Assembly (NCBI GenBank): GCA_956465555.1
Contig: OY101118.1
Span: 62,001 to 126,000, forward strand
Direction: 5' to 3'
Length of the DNA: 64,000 nucleotides
DNA from: Nitzschia sp. pyKryTriq1
Lineage: Eukaryota; Bacillariophyta; Bacillariophyceae; Bacillariales; Bacillariaceae
The notes under the pieces are model-generated. The model saw nothing but the letters and a program-made list of their open reading frames with translations. It did no database searches and was not told the origin of the DNA. Position 1 is the stretch's first letter; each line of letters starts with the position of its first letter. Made by a program: the position numbers and the translations under genes. This document shows positions 10,646-21,034 of this stretch, one piece after another.

Positions 10646-11131
10646 CATGTCGTCGCCGGCCACGCATGACGACGCGAGCGAACGCATCAGAATTATTATT
10701 ATCTTCTGACCGACCTTTTTCTGACTGGAAAGATAGTGCGCACAAGGCACAGCACAGTACCGGTACTTACTGGTACTTTGGTCCAGTACCGGTATTGATG
10801 GATGATGGATGATGGATGAGGTGGCAGAGGCATGACGTCATGCAAGCATCGAACGCGCGCGCGTCAGGTGCATTTTTACAGTTTGATCTTTGACCGATGC
10901 GATCCACAATCCACAAGAAGAAGGAGGCCGGCATCTCATCATCCGATGATGAGTTTCACATCCACATCATCTTTCTACTACTACTAGTAGAAGTCCTTTC
11001 TGCTGCTACTACTCCTATTGTTCAAGAAGAAGCCCGATGTGTTTCACATCCATATCATCTTTCTACTACTACTAGCTAGTAGTAGTAGTTACTTGTATAT
11101 TGTATATCACTATCGTCGTCCTTCCTGCTGC
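10646..11131. other. Intergenic
   Basis: Short palindromes (GTACCGGTAC), GATGGATGATGGATG near 10797 and an imperfect duplicated TTTCACATCCA(C/T)ATCATCTTTCTACTACTACTAG unit (about 10951-10987 and 11040-11075). No gene. Confidence 0.55.
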
Positions 11132-14100
11132 TCAGTCTTTTTTCGTAGACTTATCATTCGACTCGCCGCCGTCCTCCACTTTGAGCAAACGCACGCTGCC
11201 ATCCATTCTAGTCTGGCGGAAGCTACTGTTCAGGAAGCCCATGGAGTTATTCAGCGATGAGTTCAAGCCCGACGATTGCGATCGTTCCCTCATGAGCAGC
11301 TCCCGCATTCGCCTCCTCTGGCGTCTGTTCCAGTAATCCGTGATCAAATTCACAGCCTCCGTATACTGGGCCCGTCGTCGAAGAAGTTGCATTTGTTCAC
11401 GGACGGCATCTCCGGAGACGGGACTAGCCGTGGTGGCAATCCTCATGATACTATGAGTGCGTTCCATCTTGTATCCCATGAGACCGAGAGAATACTTGGG
11501 GAAGAAGTCTTGAACTCGCTTGCCCCTAGTAGTAGTAGTAGAAGTAGTAGTATACCGCATTGGAGTGATAGTGAAGAAAGAAGGAAACAGCAACAAGTAG
11601 TGTGTAACAAATGAAAAATGTTGAGTAAACGCGGTCAAATAATCAACAAACTACTACGAGCCACGTGAGGAGTAGTAAAGCAAAGAGACAGTAGTACTTG
11701 TACTCACATTTGATGAAACATGACGCACATGGCCGTGAATCGTTGAAGGGAAGCGATTCGAGACTCGTAAAGCTCCATACTAAAGTGCTGGCTCGCGGCT
11801 TGGGCGAAGGAATTGATTCCGGGAGGTGCACGTTCATGCAGCTCCGCACCGAAATATGCTTCGGTACTCGGTTTGACCTCCAGCATGCCTTGTTCGTTTC
11901 GGTGAGTCGCATGGTGGAGCCTGCGAAGCACATCCGCACCACGCAAATTCATGGCTAATTCAAATTCCTCGTAGTCAAGCTCGCCGGAACCATCTACATC
12001 GGCTTCTCGAAAGATCAGTTCAATCTCATCGCGTGAGAGACCTTCATGTACGCGATTGTAAGCCAAAATGAATTCTTCGAGATCGATCAAACCACTTCCA
12101 TCAGCGTCCATCTCGTTGAAGATTTGACGAATCTTGGAGGATCGCTGTTTCTCCATGATCATTTGTGCGAGGATTCCGTCGTCTTCCCCAGACGTTTCGT
12201 CGTGGTTCTCATCGAAGAATTCGAATTCTCGTGAATCCTGTTCTCTTGGAAACCTCACGGTGCCAATGGGTGTAGCACTCTTCCCTGTACCATCTCGACC
12301 ACCCTTCCCTCCTCCACTGGCGTCATCGATGCCTTCATTGCCTTTTATAGTCGAATTACGTTGTTTTTTTGACTGCTGCTGCATACCCAAGTAAGCTCCC
12401 TTCAGACTATGGGTACTGCGATCCAACTTGTGGAGAGAAGATCCATCGTCACCGTAGAACTCAGAGATTCCAAACCAGCCCTTGAGCCGATTCATCATAC
12501 GCTCAAGCCTGCTGGGCTCTTCAAATCCTTGCGTAGGATTTAGGTGAGCAAATAAAGCCTGCTGCTTTCGTAAGTGCTCGTCGTCGGTAACGTCCAAGAT
12601 TTGTTCGCAAAGGAATTTGGGTCGATTGCCGTTCAGGGCGATGTCCATTTTCGTAAGTCCGAGCTAGTAGTGTGATTGGAATGAATGAAACAACAGTGTA
12701 TGGTGAGAGATACGAGATGAGATATCTATTGCTAGAGTTCTAGAGGCAATTCGATCGTTGTCTGCCACTCCTTCTCCAATGAAGCAACAAACGTACCTTG
12801 GCTGGATTGTGACCAATCGTAATCGATTCGCAAGTGCCACCGATACTTTGAATACTGCTGGCTTGGTTCACGCTCAAATTGACAGCGCATTCGGCACTGG
12901 TCAAAGCAGTCAAGCGTCCATCGGGACGTCCGCACACGAGCAAGCTTCCACGGACGACACGGTGGGTGTGACTTTGGTTCGAAAGAGTAAAGCATAAAAA
13001 GAAAGCGGATGGTGAGTACAAGCACCAGAGATACGTTATTGGAGCAGAGGATTGTTGGATGAACCTAGTTCTTTTCGTACCGATGGACTAGATGATCCGC
13101 AGGATTACCAGAGAGCACATTCAGCCCGGCGATCGAATAGGATCGAGCAAAGATCTTGGACAGAAAGGCGTCGACACTCTGGGCTACCCAAGGAATATCA
13201 CCCACTACGACACTTCGTCCAGTCATTCGATGGCGCAAGTTCCTTCCTTGGAAAAGGCGAATGATGATAATGTTGATTTGGGGCAAGAAGAAGTAGATCA
13301 ACGCATCAAAGAAGCGGGTGATGTAGAAGGCCCAGTGCCCGATAGCAAGCCCAGCCGCAGTGGCAAGGCCGGTGACCAAAGGAAATCCCGAGGTGACAGT
13401 AGCAACCACATAAATAAAAGACATGATGTACGCCCTGGCATTCTCAAGGACGTGGTCTGCCCACAAGTCCCCAGCTGCTTTCAATTCTTGCTGGGCTTCG
13501 GTGGGACATTCCTTCCCCGAGATTTCTCGACCCACAATGCGTTCGAGAGCCAAAATGTTGTCTTGATTGCACCGCTCAAGAATACGAAGATCTGGCTCGG
13601 TAATGACGGCTCCCGAAATATCACGAAAGCGCTGGTCGCTCAACACGACGAGACAAATGTACTCGAAGATCTGGGTCAAGAGTTGGTGGGTAGCAGCGAC
13701 ACTCAACGAGCACGGTTCGGCAGGACGGACTCCAATCTCCGTCGTAAACACGCGGCTTCCAAACATGTCCTTGTCCTCGCGGAACATGGCGCGCAACTGC
13801 TTTCCGATCTGAGAGTCCCACTGCATCATGGACACGGACAAAGGAGATGAGGCAAATAAACGCTGTTAGAATTGGACGGATGCCAAAAGACTTGTAGAAT
13901 GCACCAAACGCCGCCGACGCCGACGCCGAAACTTACCTCACTGGCCACCACAAAGATATTCTTGGTGACACTCTGTAGGAGATTGGAGATTGCCAAGGGA
14001 GCAAAGGTTCCGCCGCTATGACTGACAATAATGACAATCGTATTCTTGAGATCGGGAGTCTTGTCCGACATGGGGAATCCGATACTGGGTACGCTCAGTT

Positions 14101-16974
14101 CTTGACCCAAGAGACCGAGCAATTTGTTACTGCTGGTCGATTGAATCGAGAGATTGGGAAAGCTCTTGGAAAGATCACTTGCCATTTGTTCCGCGAGCCA
14201 GAGTGAGACCTCACATCCCGTAAATAAAATATCGACTCCAGTCTTGACGCGGCCGTCGGCTTGAGCATTCAAACGTTGTTTCAGTTTGCGTCCGAGATTC
14301 CATGCCGTTAGACGATTGAGTCCTCCTTCCTTCCAATTCTCTTGAATACGGTTCAAGGCTTGTGGAATGGATGCGATATCTTGACCAATCGGATCGGCAT
14401 AGTCTGGAGTGAGCGGCAACAAGAATTCATTATTCCGAAGAGGAGTCACTCGGGCCCGGAGATTCTTTTCACTGGCACGATTCTCGGGAAATGTTTGAAT
14501 GTCTGTTTTTCCGCCAGACCAGTCAATAAGAACAACTTCACCACCCAAGTCATCCAGATCGAATCGACAAGTCTCTTGGGTCACCAGGGTAGTAAACGCC
14601 GCACTTCCGCTTTCCGCAGAACCACCATGGAAGCTATTCCACGGAGCTTTACTGCCTGGTTTCTCGAATTGCAACCCTGCCTTGACGGCAGCCAATTCGG
14701 ATCCATAACAAATAATGCCCTTGTCGGGATACGAGGCAAAGGACATGGGTTGCCCTCGTGCGGCAATGCAAATCTGTCGATGACAATCCAAGGACGATGT
14801 GACCATCAATCCAAAGCTTCCGACAGCACTCTTCATGAACAATCGTGTCGCACGACAGAGATCATTATCAAAAAAGGCATCGATACTCTTTCGGACCAAC
14901 ATTTGAAAGGCCAAGGAAGCGCCGACACCACCCTCTCCTTTCGAAGAAGCGGTAGGATTGGGTTGTTCCACATCCCCGTCTTCTTCGGCCGGATGTCCAT
15001 CCGACAATGGAGGAACATTGTCGACGGCCACTCTACCATTGCTGCTGCTGCTGAAAACCACATCATTATCCTCATCCTGCTGGTGTTCTTGAGCATACTC
15101 ATAAAAGGCCGATAGCTCGAGCTTGAACGACCGAGACGATAGAATCAACGAGATGATCTTGGTGGCTAATTCGGCGCGAAGTTCCTTGTCCTCGGAAATC
15201 CTATTGAGATTCATTCGTCGTCGCGGTTGTGTAGTATTATTATTGCTGTCATCCTTTTGTACTTCTTCTTCTTCTTCTTTACTCTTGGTCTTGCAAAAAA
15301 TCAACAAGCCTTGTTCAAAGTATTTGGCCAATCGAGCATAGTCCAAATACGTAGGCAATGTTTGAGACGACGACGAGGATGTCGACGAGATTTTACTCGT
15401 CGGCATGGCGAGGAGATGGACATAGCGGATACTCAAGGCGAAGCTTCCGGCCGTGCGCAGGATATCCACCAGACCGGCAATGGCGGCCGAATCTACAGGA
15501 GCTGGTACTGGAAATCCCGTGGCTTGGACAAGCCAATGTTGGATCGTTTCCAAATCGGCATGAATGCCATTGACTTTGTAAAAGTCCAAGTCTCCATTGT
15601 GAGTGATGAAATTGGAAACCTTGACATCCAGAGGTCGAGGATATTGACTGGCCCAAATTCCTTTATGATCCAAAGGATAGATGCGACGGAATTGGGGTGG
15701 ACACCATGTATGAGGATGGGTTCCATCCATGGTAGCTTTGGAGGATGTCGCAAATCTGGTATGTCCGGCCAATAGACGGACCGATCGATCCATACGCTTA
15801 TTGTTGACACCAGGGAGTGGTAGAAGAAATGAAGAAGAACAGAGTTGGGCATTGATGGCCTTTCTCATTTCTTGCGACAAGTCGGTACGTTTCGAATTGA
15901 CGACTCGTACTCGTACCGGAGTAGGAGAATGTCCTCCAGGACGATGCGTCCAAGCGACGATTCCACCCGTTTGAGCTAATATGGTATTTTGATGTAAGAA
16001 AGAAGAAGAAGAAGAAAGAGATGAGTTAGAAGACGTATCATTTCACTTATCCAATCCAATCATCGCTTGTTGTTCTCGTCTCCGTGGTCCTGCCTCCTCC
16101 TTGGTTGAATTTTAATGAACATTCCATTCCATTCCATTCCATTCCATTCATTCTTACCTCCTCTCATCATGGTAATCGAAATCATCTTTTCGAGTAAATC
16201 AAGCGCCGTCTTTCCATGATCACCCGGTGTCTTGACCCAATCATCATTGAGCAAAATAACTCCAAAGTTTCCACAGAAAAAAATTCCAGCAGCAGCAGCA
16301 GCAGATGTCGTCGTCGTCATCGTCCTCGCTGCTTCTCCACCTCCACCACCACCACCCAATCCAAGCAAATCCGTCGTGACGGCTTCAAGAAATACAATAA
16401 CAGCCGAGCGAAAGAGGACGGATGTTGTGTTATGGTTGTTATGGTCGTTGCAGCAGCAGTACATGTACTGTTGTTGTTGTTGTTGTTGTTGTAGTTTCAT
16501 GATGATCCATACAATCCCCACCAAGAAAAGACTCGCGATCCAACCCGCATGGCGAACGACGGCAAGTTGCCAGTCTTCCACCACCACCACCACTTCTTCT
16601 TCCGAATCCTTCTTCATCATCCTCATGGAAGGAATCACCGATACGCGGAGGAATAAAACTCCCCACCACGAAAAGGAAACCACACGGCCATCATTGTCAT
16701 TATCATTATCATGTCCATAATCGTCATGATCGTCATGATCGTCCCAACCAAACCCGAGACTCTTTGCCGCTGCAAGGTGAGCAAACTCGTGCAGAGCTCC
16801 GAACACGAGATAACTCAGCAATGAGAATAACCAAATCTTGTTGTTTTTGTTGATTTGGTTGTTGCTGATGTGATAGTCGTTATTAATGTTCTCGATGGAG
16901 TTGTTGTTCTTGTTTTTGTTTTTGTTCTCCTCCATCCGCAGCATGACTTGTTGTTGTCGATGATGATGATTCAT
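11132..16974 (-). CDS. M50-like / GATase-II / SIS / EF-hand fusion, 6 exons (~1720 aa)
   Basis: Exons by my reading: 16974-16158, 15975-13937, 13862-13081, 12971-12797, 12663-11708 and 11525-11132. All introns are GT-AG (182, 74, 109, 133, 182 nt) and phases agree. Residues 47-220 are membrane-spanning with HEFAH (62-66), as in M50 site-2-type peptidases. A class-II glutamine amidotransferase domain follows: CGNFG (Cys234), GHTRFATS (about 341) and THNGDLDFY (about 396), matching GlmS HTRWATHG and HNG. Next come SIS features (VIIVSHSGGTF, about 918) and a second SIS-like part (VFTTEIGVRPAEPCSLS). A hydrophobic region (about 1096-1160) and two EF-hand loops (DADGSGLIDLEEF, DVDGSGELDYEEF; about 1457 and 1493) complete it. 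The protein is likely a Ca2+-sensing, membrane-bound amidosugar enzyme or relative. Start ATG 16974 is chosen over an upstream TTG. Two neighbouring genes remain a possible alternative. Confidence 0.75.
15976..16157 (-). other. Intron 1 of the fusion gene
   Basis: Donor AGGAG|GTAAGA and acceptor CATATTAG|CT. This junction welds the CGNFG...MMRG segment to AQTGGIVAWTH, both halves of one GATase-II N-terminal region. It is therefore the key evidence that the HEFAH exon and the GATase exon are one gene. The intron contains an ATTCC pentamer tract (about 16122-16150). Confidence 0.7.
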
Positions 16975-18420
16975 CTTCTTTGTAGTAGTAGTAGTACTAC
17001 TACTACTAGGGTTCAATTCTTTGTTTCGACCGACCGACCGATCGATCGACGCAGCGAAACAACAAATGAATAATAATAATAATAATAATGCTGGATGGAT
17101 CCGACACTACTTGTTGTACCGTATCTTGTATGCGATATTATCATGTGCATGCATGCGTGCACACAAAATCATCCTCTGCAAGCAAGCAAGCAAGCTAAAG
17201 CAAGCTAAAGCAAGCTAAAGCAAGCTAAAGCAAGCTAAAGCAAGCTAAAGCAAGCTAAAGCAAGCTAAAGCAAGCTAAAGCAAGCTAAAGCAAGCTAAAG
17301 CAAGCAAGAAAGCAAGCAATAAGCGAAGGTCGGTCTTCCAAGCAAAAAAGCGGAACTTCCGCAAAACTTTGGATCGGAGGATGTCGCGTCGCGTCAGCAG
17401 CTCTCTTTTTTAAGCACACTGGACGTACGGGCAGGCCATAAACTCAATGCCATAAGAACAATATTTATGAGGATGAGAATATCATATATCCCTAGAGAAT
17501 TCTCTATTTATCGCAAAGCATTATTCCGATGTCGTCGTACTTACTGTAGGCGTAAGAAATGAAGGGCACGGTAAATGGGAACCTCCTATCTAGCATGCAG
17601 TATATGTACATTACTGTAGTACCGGTACGTCGGATGAATCATCCGATCCACTAAATTAATTGGATGGGCTCACGCAAAGCAAGATTCGAGATATCGGTTT
17701 TTTGGGCAGGCGAAGGTACTGGTATGGTACAGTAATTAGAAGGACGGAAGGAGAAGAATGGCATATTCTATTGCCAAGAATAATAAGCCCATACCGGTAT
17801 GTCGCACGCACGCACGCACGCACGCACGAACTGATGCCAGACTGATCGTCCGACCGTCCATCCAACCATCCATCCCGCCCATCAAGACTAACTAACTAAC
17901 TAACTAACTTAGCCCCAATGACTTTTGGTTCTTTCTCCGGCGGTCACAAGCAAGTCATAAATCAATCTTTTTCTTTTTCCACGATTTTATGTACGACCGG
18001 CGGTACGTATGTCGTAAGTACCGCCCGGTAGAACTGTACACCACTGTACGGTAGGATTTAGGCCCTTTGCGGAGCAGGGCTTTCTTTTCCCGCCCCGTTC
18101 CCGTGTCTTTCACCGACCGACCAGCATACCGCACCGCAGACATCTATACCACGACCACCTACCGGTAATGGTGGAAGCAGTCGTTCTTATTGCTCTACGC
18201 TAACAATACGGGACGTGTACGACAACAGCATCAGCAATACCGCGGTATATATCTTGTTGCTGTGTTGTGTTGTGTTGTGTTGTTTCTTTCCCCTCTTGAC
18301 TACTGCTACTACTACTACTCGTACTACTTGATAACAACAACAGCAACAACAACAGCAACGCATCATCCTTCCTACTCTACTCTCTACTAGCAGTACTACA
18401 CTAAAACACCGCAGCATATA
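16975..18420. other. Intergenic between divergent genes
   Basis: Holds GACCGACCGATCGATCGA (17027-17047), AATAAT repeats, the 10-bp minisatellite (next entry), CGCACGCACG (17806-17826), CTAACTAA and TGTTGTGT tracts. It serves as the promoter zone of the divergent fusion and spondin genes. No further gene was seen. Confidence 0.55.
17191..17300. repeat. Minisatellite (CAAGCTAAAG)x11
   Basis: Eleven perfect tandem units of CAAGCTAAAG, flanked by CAAG/AAGC slippage on both sides. Perfect conservation indicates recent expansion. Confidence 0.98.
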
Positions 18421-19674
18421 ATGATGATGATGAAAGTACGAGGAATATCGCTCTTGTCGTTGCAGTATTCCATCTTGTGCCTCTTGCTGTGCCAACTTGA
18501 TAATTCGGGCAATCATCGTCGTCATCATCAAGGAGGAGGAGTTGGAGGAGGAGGAGGCCTTGGAGTAGTCCAAGCTCAATTCAACGAACCTCCCGGGCAG
18601 CGTCGCGAACAAACCTTTCGGGTGTTGGAATTTGAAAATGGGAGCATCAATCAGCGCTTTGAAGGGGCCTTGCGATATTATTGCACCTTTCGGGGCAAAT
18701 GGAACAAACAACGTCATCCCAACGACTTTCCACGATCACCCTCGTGGAGTGCACCCATTATGATTTCCCATTCCAACGGATATCGCATGTGGACGGGCAG
18801 CGAAACGGCCACGTTGGGCATTGAATCGATTGCGGAAGTAAGTAGAATGTTGTGTTGTGTTGGGTTATGTTGTGTGTTGTGTTGTGTGCTCCTTCCTTCC
18901 TTCGTTCCTTCCTTCCGTCCTCCCTTGTCCTTCTCACACCTTCTATCACTACTTCAGGAGGGCTTTGCTACCATCATTACCAATGAGTTTAACAATGCAG
19001 GATTTGAAACTCTCATGATGGTGATTGGTGAACGCATGTTCAATACGAGTGATAGTCAACATTTGCCACCGATCAATGTCACCTTTGAACATCCCTGGTT
19101 GTCCAGCATGGTCAAAATGACCCCGTCACCCGATTGGTATGTCGGATTTTCCGACTTTCGATCGATTGCCTTTGATACCGAAACGTACTACAATCGGATC
19201 GTCATTCAATCCTTTATTTGGGATAGCGGTACCGATGCCGGATTGACCTATACGGCATTGGATCGGGATTTGGATCCTCAAGTTCCCGTCGAACGATTCA
19301 AGGTCAACAATGTCCCACCCAAAGGGCAATTCCTCAGTCCCGATGGGACCTTTATTCCGACCCCCGCCGAATTTGAATGCGTCTTGCGAGTCGGAGAAGG
19401 ATCCGTCATTCCAGGTGTACCCTTTAATGAATCTCATGTCCGACCTCCGTTGTTTGTACCACGTCCGGACGATGATTGGATTGGGAATCCCGACTTTGAT
19501 CAAAATCGATGCCAATATGGGAATTTCAAAGGATGTGAAAATTATGTGGCCGGTGGAAAAAACTCCGGAGCAGTAACAACAAAAGCAACAGGAACAGGAG
19601 TTACTGCTGTCGTCGTCGTCGTGTCGTCGGGATGGATGTTGCTAGTCACACTCGCATCTTCGTTTCTCATCTAA
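18421..19674 (+). CDS. Spondin-domain surface protein, probably GPI-anchored (377 aa)
   Basis: Exons 18421-18837 and 18958-19674. The 120-nt GTAAGT...TTCAG intron is in phase and free of stops, so the unspliced frame stays open. A hydrophobic signal (SLLSLQYSILCLLLC) precedes a Gly/His linker. A Spondin_N domain follows: YYCTFRGKW, then WSAPIMISHSNGYRMWTGSETATLGIESIAEEGF, shown here only as key blocks (HSN, MW, GIE, AE), with PSPDWYVGFSDF in its second half, the usual spondin metal-binding/beta-sandwich signature. The C-terminus is Thr/Ser-rich with a terminal hydrophobic tail (WMLLVTLASSFLI), consistent with a GPI signal. Animal spondins act in extracellular matrix; here a cell-wall or adhesion role is inferred. 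Several Gly-Thr and Asn sites could carry sugars. Confidence 0.85.
   Translation: MMMMKVRGISLLSLQYSILCLLLCQLDNSGNHRRHHQGGGVGGGGGLGVVQAQFNEPPGQRREQTFRVLEFENGSINQRFEGALRYYCTFRGKWNKQRHPNDFPRSPSWSAPIMISHSNGYRMWTGSETATLGIESIAEVSRMLCCVGLCCVLCCVLLPSFVPSFRPPLSFSHLLSLLQEGFATIITNEFNNAGFETLMMVIGERMFNTSDSQHLPPINVTFEHPWLSSMVKMTPSPDWYVGFSDFRSIAFDTETYYNRIVIQSFIWDSGTDAGLTYTALDRDLDPQVPVERFKVNNVPPKGQFLSPDGTFIPTPAEFECVLRVGEGSVIPGVPFNESHVRPPLFVPRPDDDWIGNPDFDQNRCQYGNFKGCENYVAGGKNSGAVTTKATGTGVTAVVVVVSSGWMLLVTLASSFLI
18838..18957 (+). other. In-frame (3n) intron of the spondin gene
   Basis: The 120-nt intron, with donor GAA|GTAAGT and acceptor CTTCAG|GAG, has a pyrimidine-rich 3' half. Length is a multiple of three and no stop occurs in the host frame, so intron retention would add 40 residues in the middle of the spondin domain. 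Confidence 0.75.
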
Positions 19675-20695
19675 TAATGATGATGATGATCATGATTGTG
19701 TTGGAAACAGAAGCAGCAGAACAGCAACAAGAGCAAGATGAAAGAGCAAGATGAAGAGGATGAATGAACGACGACCCCAAAGGGAAGAAATGTATACTAT
19801 ACTACACCATAATATACTAGTACTACTAGTTATAAATGCATACATCATCTACTACTAATAGAACCTGGTGGAGTCCGCCGAAGAAGAAGAAGAAGAAGAG
19901 TAGTAGCCAACGAAGAACTTTTCGCAGAGTTAGCACGACGCCTTAACAAGAAGAATGCGTCCTCCTCGTCCCTGCTGCGATACTATCTAGTAGTAGTAGT
20001 AGAACAACAGCAGTATTCGTACCGGTACGGAGTACTAGGACTCTCTACTAGTAGAGAGAAGAGTAAAGCTCTAGAGTACTACTAGCGACCTACTACTAGC
20101 GCTCGACGACTCTAGCTAATACTAGTAGTATTACCGATACATACCTAATGTACGAAATACTACTAGTAGGCCGAAAAGAAGTAGACACCACCATCAGTCA
20201 TAGTCCGGCGAATGTTTCAGTAACAGAAGAACAAGAAGAAGAAAAACTTTTTTCTAGTAGCAGTACTACTAGTAGATCGGCTCCTGGGCTGCTGCTGCTG
20301 CTTCTGCCGTCCTCGTCCTACTACACTCCCCTACTACCCGATAGTAGAGAAGTATGGATACTAGTAGGGCTTAGCATTCACCATGTACTGATAATACTAT
20401 TCGATAATAGTAGAGACCATCCAAGTAAGACGCTAAAGAAGATTCACTTGACTTTATCTCTACTAAGGTAGGTCCGTGTGCTGGCTAATTCATTAATACG
20501 ATGATATAGCCTTCGATCGAAATGGATGCAAATCGTCGGTACAGAGAGTACCGGTACCATCAGTCAGCAACAACAACTTTCTATTCTTCTCGATCCATCC
20601 AGCTATCCATCCATCCAGCTATCCATCCATTCCCTGTGTTCATGATCCCTCAACTGTCTTTGATTCATTCCTTCATTTTTTTGTTTTTTGTTTCT
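19675..20695. other. Intergenic between convergent genes
   Basis: Dense CTACTAGTAGTA and GTACCGGTAC palindromes, an AGAAGAAGAAGAAGAAG tract (19880-19900) and CCATCCATCCAGCTATCCATCC (20595-20628). No coding signal. Confidence 0.55.
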
Positions 20696-21034
20696 TTATT
20701 TAAAAGAAAGCACTTCAATTTCAAAAATCAGTTCCGAGTTTGGTTGAATCCCCCACGCTGGAAATCCTCCTGCCCCGTACGCATAATCCGGAGTACAATG
20801 AATCTTGGCGACTTCCCCGAGACTCATATCAATCACCGACTCATCCCAACCCTTGATGACTTCATTCCGTCCGACGGCAAAGGTAAAGGGTTCCTGTCCC
20901 GCGTCTTTGGTACTCCAAAAGGGCACCGAGAGGTCGCGATTTTTACCGTATCCCGTGCAGTGGACGGTCACCTTCTGGCCGCGTTGCGGTTTGATACCGT
21001 TGCCGGCTTTCAAAAGAGTCTTGGTGAATCCCAT
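20696..21034 (-). CDS. FKBP12: FKBP12-type peptidyl-prolyl isomerase (112 aa)
   Basis: A single-domain FK506-binding peptidyl-prolyl cis-trans isomerase, with the usual length of cytosolic FKBP12 (about 108 aa). It reads MGFTKTLLKAGNG..., then GQKVTVHCTGYGKN (strand 2), PFTFAVGRNEVIKGWDE with the active-site floor Trp, and PDYAYGAGGFPAWGIQPN with the FKBP Tyr-Ala-Tyr-Gly signature. FEIEVLSF closes the sheet. The start at 21034 was chosen because the domain begins there; the longer upstream open frame is low-complexity and includes a stray duplicate of this gene's own 3' end read out of frame. It probably assists protein folding in the cytosol. Drug binding is assumed from family residues only. 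Confidence 0.93.
   Translation of the reverse strand: MGFTKTLLKAGNGIKPQRGQKVTVHCTGYGKNRDLSVPFWSTKDAGQEPFTFAVGRNEVIKGWDESVIDMSLGEVAKIHCTPDYAYGAGGFPAWGIQPNSELIFEIEVLSFK
20735..20860 (-). repeat. Segment duplicated from the FKBP gene (source copy)
   Basis: These 126 bp encode the FKBP C-terminal half and occur again at 21474-21599 in the same orientation, with one substitution (20824 against 21563). Confidence 0.9.
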
